Origin: Bacteroides sp.
Lineage (GTDB): Bacteria > Bacteroidota > Bacteroidia > Bacteroidales > Bacteroidaceae
Direction: 5' to 3'
NCBI GenBank assembly: GCA_017472925.1
Contig: JAFUNS010000025.1
Span: 1-64,000 of the forward strand
DNA: 64,000 nt
The position numbers were made by a program, and so were the translations under genes. The notes beneath the pieces were generated by a model that ran no database searches, had not been told where the DNA came from, and worked only from the letters and a program-made list of their open reading frames with translations. Numbering within the stretch: the stretch's first letter is position 1; each line of letters begins with the position of its first letter. Shown here piece by piece: positions 34,668-44,825 of this stretch.

Positions 34668-36539
34668 ATGGATTTTAAATACGATGTTATAGTTATAGGT
34701 GCCGGACATGCCGGATGTGAAGCTGCTGCAGCCGCCGCCAATTTAGGCTCAAAAACTTGTCTTATCACCATGGATATGAATAAGATAGGTCAGATGAGCT
34801 GTAACCCTGCCGTAGGTGGGATTGCCAAAGGACAGATTGTCAGAGAGATAGATGCCTTGGGAGGATATATGGGCTTGGTAACCGATCGTACCGCCATTCA
34901 ATTCCGTATGCTCAACCGCTCGAAAGGACCGGCCATGTGGAGTCCTCGCGCCCAATGCGACAGAGGGAAATTCATTTGGGCCTGGCGAGAAATATTGGAG
35001 AACATCCCCAACTTACATATTTGGCAAGACACCGTAGAAGAATTGTTGGTAAAGAACGGCGAAGTGGTAGGCCTCACTACTTGTTGGGGAGTAACTTTCC
35101 ATGCAAAATGTATCGTACTTACCGCCGGTACTTTCCTTAACGGATTGATGCATATCGGGCCTAAAATGTTAGCCGGTGGCCGTTGCGCAGAACCCGCTTC
35201 TTACCATCTGACTGAATCCATCGCCCGCCATGGTATCACCTACGGACGAATGAAAACCGGTACACCCGTTCGTATCGATGCCAAAAGTGTGCATTTTGAG
35301 CACATGGAGACACAAGATGGCGAGAATGATTTCCATCGTTTCTCATTCATCAGCGAGCCTAGAAAACTCAAGCAATTACAATGCTGGACGTGCTTTACCA
35401 ACGAGGAATCGCACGAAGTGCTCCGCAAAGGGCTATCTGAATCTCCCCTATTCAACGGACAAATTCAGAGCATCGGCCCGCGCTATTGCCCCAGTATCGA
35501 AACCAAGATTGTGACTTTCCCCGACAAGCCACAACATCAATTGTTCTTGGAGCCGGAAGGAGAAACAACACACGAATTATACTTGAACGGATTCTCTTCT
35601 TCGCTCCCAATGAACATACAAATAGAAGCGCTGAAGAAGATTCCGGCATTCAAGGATTTGGTAATCTATAGACCGGGATATGCCATTGAATACGATTATT
35701 TCGATCCTACCCAATTGAAGCATACCCTGGAAACAAAAGCGGTGAAGAACCTCTTTATGGCCGGACAAGTAAACGGAACAACTGGATACGAAGAAGCGGG
35801 TGGACAGGGTATCATTGCGGGTATCAATGCACACATCAATTGCCACGGAGGAGAGCCTTTCACTTTAGGTCGCGACGAGGCCTATATAGGTGTTCTTATC
35901 GACGATTTGGTTACTAAAGGTGTGGACGAACCTTACCGTATGTTTACTTCGCGTGCCGAATATCGCATTCTATTAAGACAAGACGATGCTGATATGCGCT
36001 TAACAGAAAAGGCGTATAAACTGGGATTGGTAAAACAAGACCGTTACGAAAAACTTTGCAGCAAACGTGAAGCAATAAACGGTATCATTGAATTCGCCAA
36101 GAAGTTCTCCATTAAAGCTGCACTCATCAACGATGCTTTGGAAAAATTAGGAACCAATCCCCTATCACATGGATGTAAACTGATAGATTTAATTATTCGT
36201 CCACAAATCAACATCGAAAGCATTGCAGAATATATTCCTGCTTTCAAGGAATTGCTTAACAAGATAACCGACCGCAAGGAAGAAATAATAGAGGCCGCCG
36301 AAGTGCTAATCAAATACCAAGGCTATATAGACCGCGAACGAATGGTAGCCGACAAGATACATCGGCTGGAAAGCATCCGCATAAAAGGGAAATTTGACTA
36401 TAACTCGTTGAACTCCCTTTCTACGGAAGCCCGTCAAAAACTAATAAAGATTGATCCAGAGACGTTGGCGCAAGCTAGTAGAATACCGGGCATTTCACCG
36501 AGCGACATCAATGTATTGTTGGTCTTACTTGGCAGATAA
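34668..36539 (+). CDS. mnmG: tRNA uridine-5-carboxymethylaminomethyl modification enzyme MnmG
   Basis: 623 residues. With MnmE it builds the cmnm5 group on U34 of several tRNAs using FAD, NADH and methylene-THF. Visible are the FAD-binding IGAGHAGCEAAAAAANLG, the family signature CNPAVGGIAKGQIVREIDAL, GPKMLAGGRCAEP, and VNGTTGYEEAGGQGIIAGIN. The C-terminal helical domain for MnmE/tRNA binding extends to the end (IPGISPSDINVLLVLL). Full length. It begins 29 bases after ybeY. Confidence 0.97.
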   Translation: MDFKYDVIVIGAGHAGCEAAAAAANLGSKTCLITMDMNKIGQMSCNPAVGGIAKGQIVREIDALGGYMGLVTDRTAIQFRMLNRSKGPAMWSPRAQCDRGKFIWAWREILENIPNLHIWQDTVEELLVKNGEVVGLTTCWGVTFHAKCIVLTAGTFLNGLMHIGPKMLAGGRCAEPASYHLTESIARHGITYGRMKTGTPVRIDAKSVHFEHMETQDGENDFHRFSFISEPRKLKQLQCWTCFTNEESHEVLRKGLSESPLFNGQIQSIGPRYCPSIETKIVTFPDKPQHQLFLEPEGETTHELYLNGFSSSLPMNIQIEALKKIPAFKDLVIYRPGYAIEYDYFDPTQLKHTLETKAVKNLFMAGQVNGTTGYEEAGGQGIIAGINAHINCHGGEPFTLGRDEAYIGVLIDDLVTKGVDEPYRMFTSRAEYRILLRQDDADMRLTEKAYKLGLVKQDRYEKLCSKREAINGIIEFAKKFSIKAALINDALEKLGTNPLSHGCKLIDLIIRPQINIESIAEYIPAFKELLNKITDRKEEIIEAAEVLIKYQGYIDRERMVADKIHRLESIRIKGKFDYNSLNSLSTEARQKLIKIDPETLAQASRIPGISPSDINVLLVLLGR

Positions 36540-36596
36540 GCTTGAATGTTTCACGTGAAACAAATCGTTTAATACTTTAACAATAAATCACTGGTT

Positions 36597-37121
36597 ATGA
36601 ACAAAGAACTTTTATTGGCTAATTTAAGAGAAATACCTAACTTCCCCATTCCAGGTATCCTATTCTATGATGTTACCACATTATTCAAGAACGCAGAATG
36701 CTTAGAAGAAATACTGAACAGCCTGTATGAATTATACAAGGACAAAGGTATTACTAAGGTAGTAGGTATTGAATCAAGAGGTTTTATATTGGGTGCTGCA
36801 TTAGCCATTAAACTAAACGCAGGATTCGTAATGGCAAGAAAACCTGGGAAACTTCCAGCCGAAACCATCGAAGAAACATACACCAAGGAATATGGTGTTG
36901 ATTCAATCCAAATCCACAAAGATGCCATTTCAAAAGACGACGTGGTATTATTACACGACGATCTCTTAGCTACAGGCGGCACGATGGCAGCAGCGCATAG
37001 ATTGGTACAAAAATGTGGAGCTAAAGAAACATTCATCAACTTCATTATTGAATTGGACGAATTGAACGGTAGAAAAGCTTTCCCAGAAAATACTGAAATC
37101 ACTTCGCTTATTGTGAAATAA
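36597..37121 (+). CDS. apt: Adenine phosphoribosyltransferase
   Basis: 174 residues. It salvages adenine to AMP with PRPP. The family signature GIESRGFILGAALA and the PRPP-binding VVLLHDDLLATGGTMAAAHR are intact, and ARKPGKLPAETIEETYTKEYG forms the mobile loop (shown shortened: RKPGKLPAE). The gene lies 57 bases after mnmG and 7 bases before uvrC. Confidence 0.96.
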   Translation: MNKELLLANLREIPNFPIPGILFYDVTTLFKNAECLEEILNSLYELYKDKGITKVVGIESRGFILGAALAIKLNAGFVMARKPGKLPAETIEETYTKEYGVDSIQIHKDAISKDDVVLLHDDLLATGGTMAAAHRLVQKCGAKETFINFIIELDELNGRKAFPENTEITSLIVK

Positions 37122-37128
37122 GAAGAAA

Positions 37129-38943
37129 ATGGCTGAATCCAACGTATCCAATCACATAAAAGGGATTGTTCCAAACCTCCCGGAGACACCAGGCATTTAT
37201 CAATACTTGAATGCCGAAGGAACCATCATATACGTTGGAAAGGCTAAAAATCTAAAACGAAGAGTATCTTCATATTTCAACAGGGAACATCCGAATGGAA
37301 AGACTCGAATACTTGTCAGCAAAATAGCGGACATCAAATACATTGTGGTAAAGACCGAGGAAGATGCACTCCTATTGGAAAACAACCTTATTAAGAAATA
37401 CAAACCTCGCTACAATGTTTTGCTAAAGGACGACAAGAGCTATCCTTCCATTTGTGTAAGCAATGAATATTACCCCAGGGTATTCAAGACACGAAACATA
37501 ATTCACGATGGATCCAACTATTATGGTCCATATAGCCATGTGCCCTCCATGAATGCCTTATTGGAGTTGATTAACAAATTATACCCTTTACGAAGATGCA
37601 GACATAGTCTAACTCCAGAAAACATTCGAGGGGGCAAATTTGATATTTGTCTGGAATACCACATCAAGAATTGTAAAGGTCCCTGCATTGGGAAACAATC
37701 TCACGAAGATTATATGAAAGACATACAAGAAGTGAAAAGTATCCTAAAAGGTGACACACAAATTGTATGCGATTTATTGAAGGATGAAATGAAAGCATTA
37801 GCCATGGAAATGCGATTCGAAGAAGCACAGGCCATCAAAGAAAAGTATGATTTAATCGAGAATTATCGCGCAAAGAGTGAGGTTGTAAACAGATTTATTC
37901 ATAATGTGGATGTATTCTCTATAGAAATGGATGATAATACGGGATACATCAATTACTTACACATCACCAATGGATGCATCAATCAAGCCTTTACATTTGA
38001 ATATAAAAAGCGATTAAATGAGACCAAAGAGGAACTCCTTCAATTAGGAATCGTTGAAATGAGGGAAAGGTATAAGAGCAATTCACGCGAAATAATCGTG
38101 CCTTTCGAGTTGGATATGGAATTAAACAACGTTACATTCACAATACCTCAACGTGGCGAAAAGAAGCATCTATTGGGACTATCCATCTTAAATGTAAAGC
38201 AATACAAGGCAGACAGAATGAAACAGGCCGACAAACTTAACCCAGAACAAAAGAAAACAAGGATACTGAAAGAAATACAAGAACAACTGCACATGACAAA
38301 AATGCCCGTACACATCGAATGTTTTGACAATTCAAACATATCGGGAAGTGATGCTGTAGCAGCATGTGTAGTATTCAAAATGGGCAAGCCCAGCAAAAAA
38401 GATTATAGAAAATTCAACATCAAAACCGTGGAAGGGCCTGACGATTATGCTTCGATGAAAGAGGTGGTAAGAAGGCGATACACCAGGGCCATAGAAGAAG
38501 GTACACCCCTACCTGATTTAATTATAACCGACGGTGGAAAGGGACAAATGGAAGTGGTGCGGCAAGTTATAGAAGATGAGCTGCACTTGAACATTCCTAT
38601 TGCGGGATTGGCAAAAGACAACAAACACCGTACATCGGAATTGCTTTATGGATTCCCTCCACTTACTATTGGCGTAAAACAAAGTACACCGTTGTTCCAT
38701 TTATTGGAAAACATACAGAATGAAGTACACCGTTTTGCCATCACATTCCATAGAGACAAACGAAGCAAGAGCCAAATTTCATCGGTATTGGACAACATTA
38801 AAGGAGTAGGTGAAAAGCGAAAGGCTGAGCTATTGAAAACATTTAAAAGCGTTGCCCGTATCAAACAGGCATCATTGGAAGAGATAGCAGCCATAGTGGG
38901 AGAAACTGTTGCTAAAAATATCAAAGAAAAACTCCAAGAATAA
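37129..38943 (+). CDS. uvrC: UvrABC system protein C
   Basis: 604 residues. It makes both incisions of nucleotide excision repair. The GIY-YIG domain is at the N-terminus (PGIYQYLNAEGTIIYVGKAK, RRVSSYF). The Cys-containing CLEYHIKNCKGPCIGKQS region and the UVR motif (LAMEMRFEEAQAIKEKYD) follow. The RNase H-like half has ECFDNSNISGSDAVAACVVF and LIITDGGKGQM, and the tail has the tandem helix-hairpin-helix (GVGEKRKAELLKTF). Complete. Confidence 0.96.
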   Translation: MAESNVSNHIKGIVPNLPETPGIYQYLNAEGTIIYVGKAKNLKRRVSSYFNREHPNGKTRILVSKIADIKYIVVKTEEDALLLENNLIKKYKPRYNVLLKDDKSYPSICVSNEYYPRVFKTRNIIHDGSNYYGPYSHVPSMNALLELINKLYPLRRCRHSLTPENIRGGKFDICLEYHIKNCKGPCIGKQSHEDYMKDIQEVKSILKGDTQIVCDLLKDEMKALAMEMRFEEAQAIKEKYDLIENYRAKSEVVNRFIHNVDVFSIEMDDNTGYINYLHITNGCINQAFTFEYKKRLNETKEELLQLGIVEMRERYKSNSREIIVPFELDMELNNVTFTIPQRGEKKHLLGLSILNVKQYKADRMKQADKLNPEQKKTRILKEIQEQLHMTKMPVHIECFDNSNISGSDAVAACVVFKMGKPSKKDYRKFNIKTVEGPDDYASMKEVVRRRYTRAIEEGTPLPDLIITDGGKGQMEVVRQVIEDELHLNIPIAGLAKDNKHRTSELLYGFPPLTIGVKQSTPLFHLLENIQNEVHRFAITFHRDKRSKSQISSVLDNIKGVGEKRKAELLKTFKSVARIKQASLEEIAAIVGETVAKNIKEKLQE

Positions 38944-38966
38944 AGGATATTTCCTACCTTTGTAAC

Positions 38967-39419
38967 ATGAGAATAGTAATACAACGAGTGAGTCACGCTT
39001 CAGTTACCATTAACGGAGTATGCAAGTCGGCCATAAAGGAAGGCTTTATGATATTAGTAGGTATAGAAGAAGCTGATAATCAAGAGGATGCCGATTGGCT
39101 AAGCAAGAAGGTCATTAATCTTAGAGTATTTGATGACGAAAACGGAGTGATGAACAAATCCATATTGGAAGCAGACGGTAACATATTAGTTATCAGTCAG
39201 TTTACGCTTCACGCATCCTATAAGAAAGGAAACCGTCCATCATATATTCATGCTGCACGCCCTGAAACAGCCATTCCTCTATACGAATACTTTTGCAAAA
39301 AATTAAGCGAAGGACTCGGAAAAGAAGTAGGTACAGGGGAGTTTGGAGCAGACATGAAAGTAGAATTACTGAACAATGGTCCTGTAACCATTTGTATGGA
39401 CTCTAAAAACAAAGAATAA
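38967..39419 (+). CDS. dtd: D-aminoacyl-tRNA deacylase
   Basis: 150 residues. It removes D-amino acids from mischarged tRNA. The start MRIVIQRVSHASVTINGVCK, the SQFTLHASYKKGNRPSY motif (family SQFTL and RPSF) and the GxP-type NNGPVTICMDS end are all present. A perfect -7 box TACCTTTG at 38955-38962 lies only a few bases before the ATG. The stop codon overlaps the next start (TAATG), so the mazG-like gene is translationally coupled. Confidence 0.95.
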   Translation: MRIVIQRVSHASVTINGVCKSAIKEGFMILVGIEEADNQEDADWLSKKVINLRVFDDENGVMNKSILEADGNILVISQFTLHASYKKGNRPSYIHAARPETAIPLYEYFCKKLSEGLGKEVGTGEFGADMKVELLNNGPVTICMDSKNKE

Positions 39420-39739
39420 TGACGATAGAAGAAGCCCAAAAACAAGTAGACGAATGGATAAAAACCTACGGGGTGCGCTACTTTAGCGAACTCACCAATA
39501 TGGCTGTACTGACCGAAGAGGTAGGTGAACTGGCACGGATCATGGCAAGAACCTATGGCGACCAATCGTTTAAAGCTGGAGAAAAGCATGATTTAGGCGA
39601 TGAAATGGCCGATATTTTATGGGTACTTATCTGTTTGGCCAATCAAACAGGAGTCAATTTGACGGAAGCTTTTCAAAAGAACTTGGAAAAGAAAACATCA
39701 AGAGATAAAGAAAGACATAAAAACAATCCCAAACTATAA
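39419..39739 (+). CDS. MazG-like nucleotide pyrophosphohydrolase
   Basis: 106 residues, single all-alpha NTP pyrophosphohydrolase domain. The metal-binding residues appear in LTEEVGELARIM (ExxE) and DLGDEMADILWVLI (ExxD). Proteins of this size (YvdC/dCTPase-like) hydrolyse noncanonical or excess dNTPs to monophosphates; the actual substrate is unknown. Its start overlaps the dtd stop, and deoC follows 3 bases after its stop. Confidence 0.9.
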   Translation: MTIEEAQKQVDEWIKTYGVRYFSELTNMAVLTEEVGELARIMARTYGDQSFKAGEKHDLGDEMADILWVLICLANQTGVNLTEAFQKNLEKKTSRDKERHKNNPKL

Positions 39740-39742
39740 GAT

Positions 39743-40681
39743 ATGGAACATACTCACGATTGTAATTGTGGCCATGAGCATCACGACCACGAAGAAATGC
39801 AGAGCAAATATACCCTTGCGCTCAGTAAATACAATACCCATCTTCATGACGATGAGATAATGGAGAAGGTCAATCAACTCATCAGCAAACATATCGATGA
39901 AAACAACACTTTAGAAGTAAAAAAGCGTTTGTTCAACTGCATTGACCTCACCACCCTAAAGTGTACAGACACCGAAGAAAGCGTCATGAAATTTACTGAA
40001 AAGGTGAATGAATTGGCTGACAAATATCCTGATTTGGAAAATGTGGCTGCCATTTGTGTATATCCGAATATGGCAGAAATTGTGAACGATACACTGGAAG
40101 CTGATCATGTCAATATCGCTTGCGTATCGGGCGGTTTTCCCTCATCACAAACTTTCATGGAAGTAAAAGTAGCCGAAACAGCTATGGCGCTTCATACAGG
40201 AGCCGATGAAATAGACATAGTGCTACCTGTTGGCAAATTCCTTTGCGGGGATTATGAAGGGATGTGCGATGAAATCGAGGAATTAAAGGATATTTGCGGC
40301 GAAAAGCCACTGAAAGTAATACTAGAAACAGGAGTACTCAGAAGCGCATCAAACATCAAGAAAGCAGCTATTCTCGCTATGTATTCGGGAGCTGACTTTA
40401 TCAAAACATCTACAGGAAAAGAAAGCATTTCGGCTACTCCAGAAGCTGCATTGGTTATGTGTGAAGCCATTCGTGACTATTACAAGGAAACTGGAAGAAA
40501 AGTGGGATTCAAAGCAGCTGGTGGTATAGACAATGTTCAAAAGGCACTCGCCTACTATACCATTGTTAAAGAGACATTAGGAGAAGAATGGCTGAATAAC
40601 AAGCTATTCCGTATAGGTACCAGCCGATTAGCCAACTCACTATTGACAGAAATCCTTGGAGAAGAAGTAAAAGTCTTCTAA
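39743..40681 (+). CDS. deoC: Deoxyribose-phosphate aldolase with His-rich N-terminus
   Basis: 312 residues. It splits 2-deoxyribose-5-phosphate to glyceraldehyde-3-phosphate and acetaldehyde in nucleoside catabolism. The Schiff-base Lys is in ADFIKTSTGKES and the second active-site Lys in VGFKAAGGI. The protein is longer than the E. coli enzyme. The first 18 residues (MEHTHDCNCGHEHHDHEE) are rich in His and Cys and look like a metal-binding tail not needed for catalysis. It ends the ybeY-to-deoC run; a terminator follows. Confidence 0.95.
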   Translation: MEHTHDCNCGHEHHDHEEMQSKYTLALSKYNTHLHDDEIMEKVNQLISKHIDENNTLEVKKRLFNCIDLTTLKCTDTEESVMKFTEKVNELADKYPDLENVAAICVYPNMAEIVNDTLEADHVNIACVSGGFPSSQTFMEVKVAETAMALHTGADEIDIVLPVGKFLCGDYEGMCDEIEELKDICGEKPLKVILETGVLRSASNIKKAAILAMYSGADFIKTSTGKESISATPEAALVMCEAIRDYYKETGRKVGFKAAGGIDNVQKALAYYTIVKETLGEEWLNNKLFRIGTSRLANSLLTEILGEEVKVF

Positions 40682-40703
40682 ATAGAGGGAATAATAAGAA
40701 GAA

Positions 40704-40738
40704 AGTGGGTGTGTCGAAATGCACATCCACTATTTTTT
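40704..40738 (+). terminator. Terminator after deoC
   Basis: AGTGGGTGTG (40704-40713) pairs with CACATCCACT (40722-40731) with one G-T pair and an 8-base loop, then ATTTTTT. It is joined directly to the palindromic repeat at 40738-40821. Confidence 0.8.
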
Positions 40739-40821
40739 AGGCACGGATTACACGGATTAACACGGTTTTTAGTGTATGTTTACATTAAATTTATCCGTGC
40801 AATCCGTGTAACCCGTGCCTA
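40738..40821 (+). repeat. Palindromic repeat, copy A (aggcacggatt family)
   Basis: Arms TAGGCACGGATTACACGGAT and, at the other end, ATCCGTGTAACCCGTGCCTA, with a conserved asymmetric centre (AACACGGTTTTTAGTGTATG, TTTACATTAAA). Taken as the plus orientation of the family. Confidence 0.8.
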
Positions 40822-40846
40822 AAATACATTTATGACACACATCCTT

Positions 40847-41809
40847 TTATTTTGTTCGATTGATTACATAATCTATATAAGCAGAAAGTGCATCTCTCAT
40901 TTCGGGAGTAGTTGAGGAAGGTAACAAATCAAGCGCTTTGTTTCGATAGTCCATCATAACTTTTTGTGCATACTCAATACCACCTTGCTGCTTTACATAT
41001 TCGATGAAATCTTCAATTTCTTCTTGTGTAGCTTCCAACGAACGGATACGATAAGCCAAGGCACGCATGGTCTCGTCAGCAAAATGATTCAATACATAAA
41101 GAGCTGGGAGTGTAAGCTTACCTTCACGCATATCATTACCGGTAGGTTTACCAACATCCGATGTAAAGTAATCGAATATATCATCCTTAATTTGGAAAGC
41201 AATGCCAATCATTTCTCCGAAAAGAGAAGCATTTTGCTCGATTTCATCGGTAGAATTAGCGGAAAGAGCACCTGCTTCTGCACAAGCAGAGAATAAAGAA
41301 GCAGTTTTCTTTCGTAAGACTTCAAAATAAACATCTTCATTAAAATCAATAGCTCCGGTATTAGACAACTGCACTATCTCACCTTCGGAAAGGTTTTGTC
41401 CTAATTTGGCCACCAGATCGACTATACGTATATCGGCAGTCATTGCTGCCTCCTTCAAACTTGAAGCCAAAAGATAATCACCTACCAAAACAGATACCTT
41501 ATTATCATAAAGGGCATTAACCGACTTCTGTCCACGACGCTTATCACTCTCATCCACCACATCATCATGTACCAAACTGGCTGTATGTAACAATTCCAAA
41601 GAGATAGCAGCATGATAAGTTGCATCAAGCACTTCTCCATAGACCTTTGCCATAAGAAGCACCAACATTGGACGCATCATCTTTCCATTCCTTTGTTTAA
41701 TGTAAGTAATCACTTCATTCAACAATGGATTAGAACTTTGAAGTGAAGCATCAAACATCTGTTTGAACACTTCAAATTCTTGCATTATCGGCCCTTTAAT
41801 TTGTTGCAT
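40847..41809 (-). CDS. ispB: Polyprenyl diphosphate synthase
   Basis: 320 residues. A trans-isoprenyl diphosphate synthase that lengthens the allylic chain for quinone (menaquinone) side chains. The two Asp-rich motifs are LVHDDVVDESDKRRG (first) and IKDDIFDYFTSDVGKPTGND (second). NGKMMRPMLVLLMAKV and the GKLTLPALYVLNH segment fit octaprenyl synthases. The exact chain length cannot be read from the sequence. A -7 box (TAATTTTG, 41843-41836 on the minus strand) lies in front. Confidence 0.92.
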   Translation of the reverse strand: MQQIKGPIMQEFEVFKQMFDASLQSSNPLLNEVITYIKQRNGKMMRPMLVLLMAKVYGEVLDATYHAAISLELLHTASLVHDDVVDESDKRRGQKSVNALYDNKVSVLVGDYLLASSLKEAAMTADIRIVDLVAKLGQNLSEGEIVQLSNTGAIDFNEDVYFEVLRKKTASLFSACAEAGALSANSTDEIEQNASLFGEMIGIAFQIKDDIFDYFTSDVGKPTGNDMREGKLTLPALYVLNHFADETMRALAYRIRSLEATQEEIEDFIEYVKQQGGIEYAQKVMMDYRNKALDLLPSSTTPEMRDALSAYIDYVINRTK

Positions 41810-41908
41810 TACGTTTCAATAACAATTTTAAGCTACAAAATTAAGAATAAAACACGGAATACGGTATTTTTTTGTACTTTTACCATGAAAAAACAAATAT
41901 TTTTAAGA

Positions 41909-44773
41909 ATGGAGAAGCTTTTTCTACTCGATGCGTACGCATTAATATACCGTGCATACTATGCATTAATCAAAAATCCTCGTATTAATTCGAAAGGATT
42001 CAATACTTCGGCGGTATTGGGGTTTGTCAATACATTGGAAGATGTACTCAAAAAAGAGAACCCTACACACATCGGAGTAGCTTTCGATCCTTCAGGGCCT
42101 ACTTTCCGCCACGAAGCTTATAAACAATACAAGGCACAACGCGAAGAAACGCCTGAAGTAATCCGTCTTTCCGTTCCTATTATTAAGGATATTATTCGCG
42201 CTTACCGCATTCCTATACTTGAAGTATCTGGCTTTGAAGCGGATGATGTAATCGGTACATTGGCCACCAAAGCCGGTAAACAGGGCATTACTACTTATAT
42301 GATGACTCCTGATAAGGATTATGGCCAACTGGTCAGTGAAAATGTCTTCATGTACCGCCCCAAATACGGTGATAAGGAATTTGATGTAATGGGAGTAGAA
42401 GAAGTAAAAGCTAAGTTCGACATTGAATCTCCATTACAGGTTATTGATATGTTGGGACTGATGGGCGATTCGTCTGATAACATTCCAGGTTGTCCGGGTG
42501 TAGGAGAAAAGACAGCTCAAAAGTTAGTCGCCCAATTTGGTAGCATAGAAAATCTACTTGAACACACCGAGGAGTTAAAAGGTGCACTCAAGACAAAAGT
42601 AGAAAATAATAAGGAAATGATTCTCTTCTCCAAATTTTTGGCAACCATTAAAACCGATGTTCCCATCGAGTTAAATATGGAAGACTTACAAAGAGAAGCA
42701 CCCGATGAAGAAGCATTGCGGAAAATTTTTGAGGAAATGGAATTCCGCTCTCTTATGGAACGAGTATTCAACCGTGAGAAAAAAATTACTACAACTGAAA
42801 ATACAATCAAGAAGCCGACTGGTCAACCCGACCTCTTCAATGGTCAGCTTTCTTTGTTTGGTAACACCCCTACCCCATCAACTGCTTCAAAGGGCCAAAA
42901 ACAGGGCAATTTGTTTGCAGAATTTGCGGACGAGGGGCAAGGCGATTCAAAATATTCAAATCTCGCGAATTTGGAAAGCCTTCGCTATAATTATCAACTT
43001 ATTGATAATGAAGATAAAAGAAATGAATTACGTACAAAGTTAATTACATCCGAAATTCTCAGTTTAGATACAGAGACCACAAGTACAGACCCCATCAATG
43101 CCGAATTGGTTGGAATGAGCTTCAGTATACAGGAAAATGAAGCCTATTATGTACCGATACCCGCTAATCAAGACGAAGCTCTAAAAATTGTTAATGAGTT
43201 TAAGGAAGTCTTCGAAAACAAACAATCCTTGAAAGTGGGACAAAACATCAAGTATGATATGTTAGTGTTGTCGAATTACGGAATCAATCTTCAAGGTCCG
43301 ATGTTCGATACCATGATAGCACATTATGTCCTTCAGCCCGAATTAAGACATAACATGGATTACTTGGCAGAAATCTATCTGAATTATCAAACCATCCATA
43401 TCGAAGAATTGATAGGCAGTAAAGGAAAGAACCAAGGCAATATGCGCGACCTTCCACCCGAAGCCATATACAAATATGCTTGCGAAGATGCCGATGTCAC
43501 TCTGAAGCTTTACCATATCTTAAAGAAAGAATTGGAAGAACACCAAGTATCTTCTTTATTCTACGATATCGAAATGCCATTGGTTCCCGTACTCGCTTAT
43601 ATGGAACGGAACGGTGTACGAATAAATTCAGAGACACTAAAAGAAAGTTCGCTTCACTTCACTTCCCGTATGCAAGAAATAGAAAAGGAAGTGCACCAAT
43701 TGGCCGGTATGGACTTTAATATCGCCTCCCCGAAACAAGTGGGCGAAGTCCTATTCGACAAATTGAAAATTGTAACTAAAGCTAAGAAGACCAAAACAGG
43801 CCAATATGTTACCAGTGAAGAAGTACTCGAAAGCTTGCGTGGTAAACACGAGATTGTGGGAAAGATTTTGGAACATAGAGGACTAAAGAAACTTTTAGGT
43901 ACGTATATCGATGCCCTACCCCTTTTGGTCAATCCCAAGACAGGGAAAATACATACTTCGTTCAACCAAACCGTTACGGCAACCGGTCGACTAAGTTCCA
44001 GCAATCCGAACTTGCAAAATATTCCGATCAGAAACGAAGACGGTAAAGAAATACGAAAAGCATTCATTCCCGAAGAAGGATGTGAATTCTTCTCGGCTGA
44101 CTATTCACAAATTGAATTACGTATTATGGCTCATCTCAGTGGCGACAAGAACATGATTGAAGCTTTCCGCGAAGGAAACGACATCCATGCTGCTACTGCC
44201 GCAAAAATCTATAAGATAGCAATAGAAGAGGTAACACGTGAGCAACGTAGCAAGGCAAAAACGGCCAATTTCGGAATTATTTATGGCATCAGTGTATTCG
44301 GCCTTGCCGAACGGATGAACGTGCCGCGGAGCGAAGCCAAAGAACTGATAGACGGATATTTCGAAACGTATCCCCATATCAAGGAATATATGGATAAGAG
44401 TATAGCGGTGGCACGCGAAAACGGTTACATCGAAACGATATTCGGTCGTAAACGCTTCTTACCCGATATCAATTCACACAATGCCGTTGTCAGAGGGTAT
44501 GCCGAACGGAATGCCATCAATGCACCGATACAAGGTAGTGCAGCCGATATCATCAAAGTAGCCATGGTAAAGATATACCAACGGTTCATGCAGGAAAACA
44601 TCCGTTCGAAGATGATTCTTCAAGTACACGATGAACTTAACTTCAGCGTTTATCCGGATGAAAAGGAAAAAGTGCAACAAATTGTCATCGAAGAAATGGA
44701 GAAGGCATATGCCATGCAAGTACCTCTACGTGCCGATTGTGGTTGGGGGAACAATTGGTTGGAAGCTCATTAA
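41909..44773 (+). CDS. polA: DNA polymerase I
   Basis: 954 residues. The 5'-3' exonuclease domain (1-300) has LFLLDAYALIYRAYYALI, ADDVIGTLATKA and the helix-hairpin-helix near GLMGDSSDNIPGCPGVGEKT. The 3'-5' proofreading domain keeps its acidic residues (SLDTETTSTDP, IKYDMLVL, EDADVTLKLY). The polymerase domain has TGRLSSSNPNLQNIPIRNED, FFSADYSQIELRIMAHLSGD, KTANFGIIYG and LQVHDELNF. The ATG at 41909 is chosen because homologues begin MxKLFLLDAY; a frame open from 41780 would add 43 unrelated residues. Confidence 0.97.
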   Translation: MEKLFLLDAYALIYRAYYALIKNPRINSKGFNTSAVLGFVNTLEDVLKKENPTHIGVAFDPSGPTFRHEAYKQYKAQREETPEVIRLSVPIIKDIIRAYRIPILEVSGFEADDVIGTLATKAGKQGITTYMMTPDKDYGQLVSENVFMYRPKYGDKEFDVMGVEEVKAKFDIESPLQVIDMLGLMGDSSDNIPGCPGVGEKTAQKLVAQFGSIENLLEHTEELKGALKTKVENNKEMILFSKFLATIKTDVPIELNMEDLQREAPDEEALRKIFEEMEFRSLMERVFNREKKITTTENTIKKPTGQPDLFNGQLSLFGNTPTPSTASKGQKQGNLFAEFADEGQGDSKYSNLANLESLRYNYQLIDNEDKRNELRTKLITSEILSLDTETTSTDPINAELVGMSFSIQENEAYYVPIPANQDEALKIVNEFKEVFENKQSLKVGQNIKYDMLVLSNYGINLQGPMFDTMIAHYVLQPELRHNMDYLAEIYLNYQTIHIEELIGSKGKNQGNMRDLPPEAIYKYACEDADVTLKLYHILKKELEEHQVSSLFYDIEMPLVPVLAYMERNGVRINSETLKESSLHFTSRMQEIEKEVHQLAGMDFNIASPKQVGEVLFDKLKIVTKAKKTKTGQYVTSEEVLESLRGKHEIVGKILEHRGLKKLLGTYIDALPLLVNPKTGKIHTSFNQTVTATGRLSSSNPNLQNIPIRNEDGKEIRKAFIPEEGCEFFSADYSQIELRIMAHLSGDKNMIEAFREGNDIHAATAAKIYKIAIEEVTREQRSKAKTANFGIIYGISVFGLAERMNVPRSEAKELIDGYFETYPHIKEYMDKSIAVARENGYIETIFGRKRFLPDINSHNAVVRGYAERNAINAPIQGSAADIIKVAMVKIYQRFMQENIRSKMILQVHDELNFSVYPDEKEKVQQIVIEEMEKAYAMQVPLRADCGWGNNWLEAH

Positions 44774-44825
44774 AGAGTGTATCCAATTATAGATACTATA
44801 CAAAAAACATATCCACAAATTATAT

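Noticed and set aside
41780..41908. N-terminal extension of polA
   Set aside because: The 43 extra residues are unlike any polymerase, overlap the divergent isoprenoid synthase start, and homologues begin at the ATG at 41909.
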